DNA from: Diplolepis rosae
Lineage: Eukaryota; Arthropoda; Insecta; Hymenoptera; Diplolepididae
Assembly (NCBI GenBank): GCA_030998225.1
Contig: JAPYXD010000162.1
Location: 98,315-162,314, forward strand
Direction of reading: 5' to 3'
DNA: 64,000 bases
In this document: piece by piece, positions 58,935-64,000 of the stretch
Layout: each line of letters begins with the position of its first letter
Position numbering within the stretch: the stretch's first letter is position 1
Notes under the pieces: generated by a model
What the model saw: only the letters and a program-made list of their open reading frames with translations
Database searches by the model: none
Told to the model about the DNA's origin: nothing
Translations under genes and position numbers: made by a program

Positions 58935-58958
58935 GGATAGACTAATTCGATTCAATTC
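58451..58958. other. No gene seen; AG microsatellite
   Basis: (AG)13 lies at 58909-58934. The rest is unique sequence without support for a gene. Confidence 0.5.
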
Positions 58959-59150
58959 AACATTCACATTTGTTACGTCACTGTTGCATAACTGTTCTGG
59001 TCCCATGCGTATCACAGTTACATCACAAATTTTTTTATGTAATTGTTATAGAACAACTATATAACGATTCTTATTATGTAACTGTGATCCGCATGAGACG
59101 CCATTTTTATAGAACTGTTATGTAACAATGACGTAACAAATGTGAATGTT
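58959..59150. mobile_element. 192-bp palindromic MITE with GTTAC/GTAAC words
   Basis: AACATTCACATTTGTTACGT with its inverse. Inner mirrored ATAACTGTTCT and ATCACAGTTAC. Flanked by TTC and CAC, no clear TSD. Confidence 0.75.
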
Positions 59151-59483
59151 CACTGGGTTTTGCCTACTCTATGTATAATAAATCTATTCTTTTATTGGGT
59201 ATTATATTTACATATATTGCGTTACATTCTTTCTACATCCAGCCTTCGTCTCCGTATATTAGATTTTTCTCCCAACGAATGTTACAAAGCTGTCAAACTC
59301 TTTTCACGTTCCTCTCTCCAGTGAGGAGACTTCAGTTGAGTCTTGATTCACCTATTTATTTATAATTTGGGAAAATAATGTAAGGTATCATTTATGAAGA
59401 ATCACTTTTTTTTACACAATTAATTAATTTCGTTGTTTTTTAAATTGATACTTTTCGTGAAAAATATTAATTTTTTTATAATG

Positions 59484-60215
59484 TAAATTCTAAATGTATA
59501 AGATTTACCAGCGATAGACTCTAGTCGAACTGCATGCAAGGACTAACGCAAGACGTAGTCAAGTGCCACGTAGAGGCGGTTCGACTTCTCCATCAGCTTA
59601 TCAAGTAGTCAAAAAAAAATATTCCAAAAAGTTTAAGTCAAACTTCTTGGAATATTCCATCATTTTTGATAATTTTGGGTTGGCATATCTGTATACATAA
59701 TAAACTTACTTCATAAAGGCTGAACAATTAAAGCTTAATTATCAGCAACATGATAAATTAATATTTTATGAGCTTGTAGAATACAAAATGAATTTTAATT
59801 TAATTATAATCATTTTATCCACTACAGTTTTTTATCGTTTATCAAATTACCACGTTTTATGCTAGATATTAATTCCTTTATCTTATAAATTCTAAATGTA
59901 TAAGATTTACCAGCGATAGACCCTAGTCGAAGTGCATGGATGAACTAACACAAGACGTAGTCAAGTGCCACGTAGAGGCGGTTCGACTTCTCCATCAGCT
60001 TATCAAGTGGTCAAATAGAATGTTCCAAAAAGTTTAGTGTCAAACTGCTGGGAATATTCCATGATTTTTGATAATTTTGGGTTGGCATATCTGTATACAT
60101 AATCAACTTATTTCATAAAGGCTAAACAATCAACGCCTAATCATCATCAATGTGAATAAATCTATATTTTCTGTGCTATTAGGATACAAAATGAAGATTA
60201 ATTTATATTAATTTT
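59484..60215 (+). repeat. 402-bp tandem duplication with conserved core
   Basis: Unit 1 59484-59885, unit 2 from 59886. The ~120-bp core (CCAGCGATAGAC ... GTCAAGTGCCACGTAGAGGC, then GGTTCGACTTCTCCATCAGC) is better conserved than the flanks. Core elements can pair (AGTCGAAC with GTTCGACT). Next to the core in unit 1 is a 17-bp-stem hairpin (AATATTCCAAAAAGTTT, 59619-59635). Confidence 0.7.
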
Positions 60216-60794
60216 TTTTCATTATAAATGTTTAGTTAAATTTTTCGGAAATTTATAATTATATATATACATCTAGTCTTCGGCCCTGCAGAAAATAACT
60301 TACCTGCAAACGTTATTTGTTATTCATGAAATTCTATCATGAATTCTGCTTTACAAAAATCTCGCATTGAACTGTTGGAGGCCAATACTTTTCATTGCGC
60401 TACTGGTAATTGAACTCAATACACACTTGATTATACAATCCATTTTGCCTACTTTTGCACATACCTGTGTCTAAGATTTAGAAGGGCGTGGATACTTTCA
60501 AATCTTATATAATATTAATTTGTCCAGTCTAATTTTGCTACCGTCTTAATTTATCACAAAATACATAACTCACTAATAGGTCATTCAATGAAAACATTAT
60601 CATTTGAAGCAACGTTCCAAAAAATTCTCTCCTTATGTGTGCAAATTTTTATCAAGGCGTATTCCCATCTAGTAGCCATCTACCTGGATTTCAAGCCCAG
60701 TGATTTTGTGGTCAATTGAGTTTGTGACAAACTCAGGCTGTGGAAAAATCTATACCTACTACGAAATAAATACCAAATTATACCTAAAACTAGT
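60216..60794. other. No gene seen
   Basis: Unique AT-rich sequence. Confidence 0.4.
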
Positions 60795-60878
60795 GTTGTA
60801 AATTTACCGGTGTGTCCTCCTTTAACCTTTAGCGACGTGACTATAGATTAAAGGAGGAAAAATCGTTAAATTTACAAC
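60795..60878. repeat. Short hairpin MITE
   Basis: GTTGTAAATTTACCG and TCCTCCTTTAA, inverted as TTAAAGGAGGA and GTTAAATTTACAAC. Confidence 0.65.
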
Positions 60879-62385
60879 TCTACCTCAAACTGTCTACAGG
60901 TCGCCTATAAGTTCGAGATGTGAATCCTCTTTTAACAAGGATTAATTCCGAAAAAGTTTTCTGGGTGAATTAGGAATCAAATTTTTCCGGACTATTTCTA
61001 TCTTGAAAATTTCCTAAATTATCCTTAGTCTCTAGACCACTTTTGTCAGAGGTGCTTCTAAGCAAATGCTGCGCAAGAATTGCGACATAGTGTGAAGAAT
61101 AAATTCAGAAGCAAGATAATACTGCAAAATATTGTCTTTTACGTAAGTATTCATTTGCATAAAATTGTTAATACAGTTATATTTTTGACGTGATAATAAG
61201 GTTTATTTTGTAGAAATTTAATTACATTGAGGAAATTGATTTGTGAAACTACTCGAATGAGTTGAGTAAATATTTATTCAGTCTACTCTTTTCAGCCACA
61301 GTTAGGTACAAAGATAATTGGATAAGTTTATTAAATATAGGAGTTTAAAAAAAAAATTAAAACAGAAGATTTATTGTGTAGTTCAATAATTAAAAGATAG
61401 TTTAACTGAAGGTTAAAATATAATTCGCAGTTGTGTAAAATGTAAGGTACAATGTAGTATAGTAGAAACAAGTCGAAGAAACCGTGAGAATCTGCAAAGA
61501 AACTTTCAAGCAGTGTTTGCAACATAAAGCACTTGCTTTTGAAAGCTTTGCTATATACATTTACACTTTCGAGCATATACACAATACACATATACATACA
61601 GAAACATATAGTCTTGTTTATAGCTTATAATTTTATAAAATTTCGCAGACATACAGTGTGAATACTTAGCTATGATTTACGTACATATATACTAAACTAT
61701 TCTTATATTACACGCTTGTATAAACCGATACCCAAGTACTCGAAACTTCCATCGCTTCACATTGAGAGTAAAGTTTTGCACTGTCCTTCAATACTGATAC
61801 CTTTATATTTATTTTTTTCTGTGTTATATTCTAAGTGGAACAAATGTCTCACTGCTTGTAAAAAATGACGCGCCAAAAATTACTGGTTCTCCAAGTTCTA
61901 TCTATAAAGGATCAAACATTCTATGGACCCAGGGTAATTTGAGAAAATTAGTACATTTTTCTGAAAATATTGTAGTTAAGGTTTGAATAAAATATTCAAT
62001 AAATATAAACTTTCACTAACCGTTTGCTGATCATTCGCTGCGATCTCGTAATAATATAAATAAAAAGAGCATAAAAGACATTTAAATTGTTTCAATTATG
62101 ATAAAAACGTAAAATTTAAGATTGAATATTACATTTTCAATTTTACGTTACACATATTTTCATCTCACTTTTTTGCAGCCTAATCACAGACTTTTCATTC
62201 AAAAAATGAATTGCTTTACGGAAAGGTAAAATTTTCTAATAGAAGGAGATAAATTAAAAAGCTGAAAAATGTGTTGAGTGATATTTGCATATGACCACAT
62301 AAGTATTTATTAATTTCAAATTTGACATGAAAATTTTTTTTTCAAGTTAGCGTTTAAATCTTGTCACGATTTTACAAGATCTTAT
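60879..62385. other. No gene seen
   Basis: AT-rich. A minus-strand frame at 61331-61597 lacks any recognisable content. 62130-62260 (TTTTCATCTCACTTTTTTG, AAAATTTTCTAATAGAAGG) is a diverged relative of the centre of the hAT-like palindrome at 37180-37250. Confidence 0.45.
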
Positions 62386-62855
62386 CCCTATTGAAAAACT
62401 TGACGTAAAAAATGACGTAAAAAACGACGTAAAAAACGACGTAAAAAATGGCGTAAAAAATGACGTAAAAAATGACGTCAAAAATGGCGTAAAAAACGAC
62501 GTCAAAAATTGTGATAGTTTTTTACGTCATTTTTTACGTCAAGAATTTGTTGTCTTGACACGTGATATTGAAAAAGTGTGCGTGCATGTTGTAAATAATG
62601 GCACTGAGTATTTGTGTGTGGTACCTAATTTATACTCTTATTAGAAAAATATAGTCGATTCATTATATTTAATTGAATATACTCTTATAGAATCAGTAAA
62701 CTGAAGTTAACCATAAAATATTGTACTATTTATTTTCCTCTTACATTTTTATGTCACTCCTTTACGGTAGGCGATTAAATATAAATTGTTTAGGCTTCTT
62801 AAAGAAAAACTTTACATAAAAAATGACGTAAAAACTTTACATAAAATCAATAGGG
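62386..62855. mobile_element. MITE with CCCTATTGA ends and 12-bp tandem repeats
   Basis: CCCTATTGA (62386) and TCAATAGGG (62847-62855). 62401-62510 is nine units of TGACGTAAAAAA with C/T and G/A variants; inverse units TTTTTTACGTCA at 62519-62543; further units near 62815-62840. Confidence 0.7.
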
Positions 62856-64000
62856 ATGGACAGCTGAAATCTGTTAAATGGAATATTTTGTAATTCTTAA
62901 CTTGCCTGTTCTTATGAAATCGTATGAAAAATTTAAAGTCGATAAATGGTTAAAATTTTATATCAAGATTTTAATTACAACATTTTGCAGCTTTGTGAAT
63001 AAACTGTTTCATTTAGAAAATACTTCAACTCTGTAAAGCATATTTAAATTTTAAGTGTAAAATCCGTGCTTAAGTCACAAAAAGTAAGATAAAAATACTC
63101 TCATTATAAAATTAAGAATGTAGATTTAGCACTCGTTAGGTCAAATGTTTTTTTTTTCTTCATGTAAAATACTTTGCACATAATTCTCTGATTAAATATT
63201 TTTTAAATGTTGGAACATTTAAGAAATTCATGAATATTTAACCTATTTATAAAAACTAAAAATTAACAAATAAAGCTTCGACTGACAAATCTGAGAATTT
63301 GTCAATTATTCATCTTTTTTCTTGTAAATTTGAACATAGGAGGACTTGAAATACCAAAATGACATTATTTTCCAAGTGATGGTTAAACCTTTCTTTATTT
63401 TTATGAGGATTCTTTCCGAAGTTTATTTCAGGTGAGTGACTTTTTTTTTAATGAAAGATTTTGTAATTCTAAATTATAGGCTCATCATGTAACATTGTAA
63501 AAAGATTTAAAAACTTTAAAGTTAATTGTATAATACAAGTACTTTTATCCCAAGTTTTAGTCGACCTATCCGCAGACTTTTAATTTGAAAATTGGGATTC
63601 TTTATAAAGAGGAAAAAATTGTGTTATTAACCCTCCGTTACCAAACTTAAAAATTGTTACACGGTTACCAAACCCTAGAGGATTTCTCTCTGCGTGTTAG
63701 AACATCTGCAGTGTTGCCAAATGTTGCGACTACTTGGTTGAACATGTAACATCAAAATGTGGCAACACCGCACTCAAGAACTCAATCTATTTTCATTGCA
63801 CGAAAGCCAAACTATGGAGGGATTTCAAATTGACATGTTTGGTAACATGTCTATTATTGTATTGACCCAAATTCATATAATGTTTGTTCATTTCTTTGGC
63901 ATAGGGTCAGTTTCTTCTTATTTTCATTGATTAAAATTATTATTACATTTTAAAATGCGCAAAAAGAAAGAAAGGCAAACGTTTCGGCCACATATGGGGC
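62856..64000. other. No gene seen
   Basis: AT-rich. CAGTGTTGCCAAATGTTGCG and TGTGGCAACACCGC (63710-63770) form a loose inverted pair. No ORF. Confidence 0.45.

Noticed and set aside
61331..61597. 88-codon minus-strand frame rich in Tyr and Leu
   Set aside because: AT-rich noncoding background; no homology signal or splice context.

Overview
The window is AT-rich nuclear DNA of an arthropod, most likely an insect. The evidence is introns with consensus splice sites, errantivirus-type and chuvirus-type envelope genes, R1-like, P-like, Tc1-like and hAT-like elements, and two host genes for mitochondrial translation. I cannot fix the insect order from sequence alone; a hymenopteran is plausible. 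Roughly 90% of the window is mobile DNA.

1-18606 holds element A, a Ty3/gypsy-type retrovirus-like element read on the minus strand and at least 18.6 kb long. From its 5' end (right): LTR with TATA box and a splice donor, tRNA-Gly-type primer site, Gag with two zinc knuckles, Pol (protease, reverse transcriptase, RNase H, AT-hooks, an acidic tract, a macrodomain-like module, integrase). An unusual accessory block follows: a CARD-domain protein, a chuvirus-type glycoprotein, a protein with two dsRNA-binding domains, a protein with one dsRBD and a zinc knuckle, a second and unrelated baculovirus-F/errantivirus-type envelope, a spliced gene on the opposite strand built of exon-sized repeats, two paralogous Cys-rich proteins, and a third dsRBD/zinc-knuckle protein. 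Every minus-strand accessory ORF starts 1-16 nt after a 3' splice site, so I infer a set of subgenomic spliced mRNAs. This combination of dsRNA binders, a CARD and a macrodomain looks like a set of countermeasures against RNAi, cell death and ADP-ribosylation. It is my main candidate for an undescribed system.

18607-25482 has little coding content: a hammerhead-like motif, a TA-flanked MITE, a 5'-truncated R1-like retrotransposon with a target-site duplication (TSD), a degenerate tandem repeat and a pogo-like MITE. 25483-36564 is element B, a decayed gypsy-type element (minus strand, tRNA-Leu-type primer site, CCAC TSD) whose Pol spacer carries the same macrodomain-like module with a better-kept catalytic-type motif. 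Three MITEs interrupt it. 36590-44645 contains nested palindromic MITEs, a Tc1-like non-autonomous element and a fragmented P-like (THAP) transposase invaded by two palindromes that carry hammerhead-like cores.

44725-47625 is the host island: a three-exon RluA-family mitochondrial pseudouridine-synthase-like gene (plus strand) convergent with a two-exon bL34m gene (mRpL34, minus strand). 47639-54380 is a foldback/palindrome complex followed by a mini P-like element with a THAP remnant. 54420-55594 is a solo LTR sharing its ends with element A. 55600-64000 has no convincing gene, only MITEs, degenerate tandem repeats, a 402-bp tandem duplication with a structured core, and unique AT-rich sequence.
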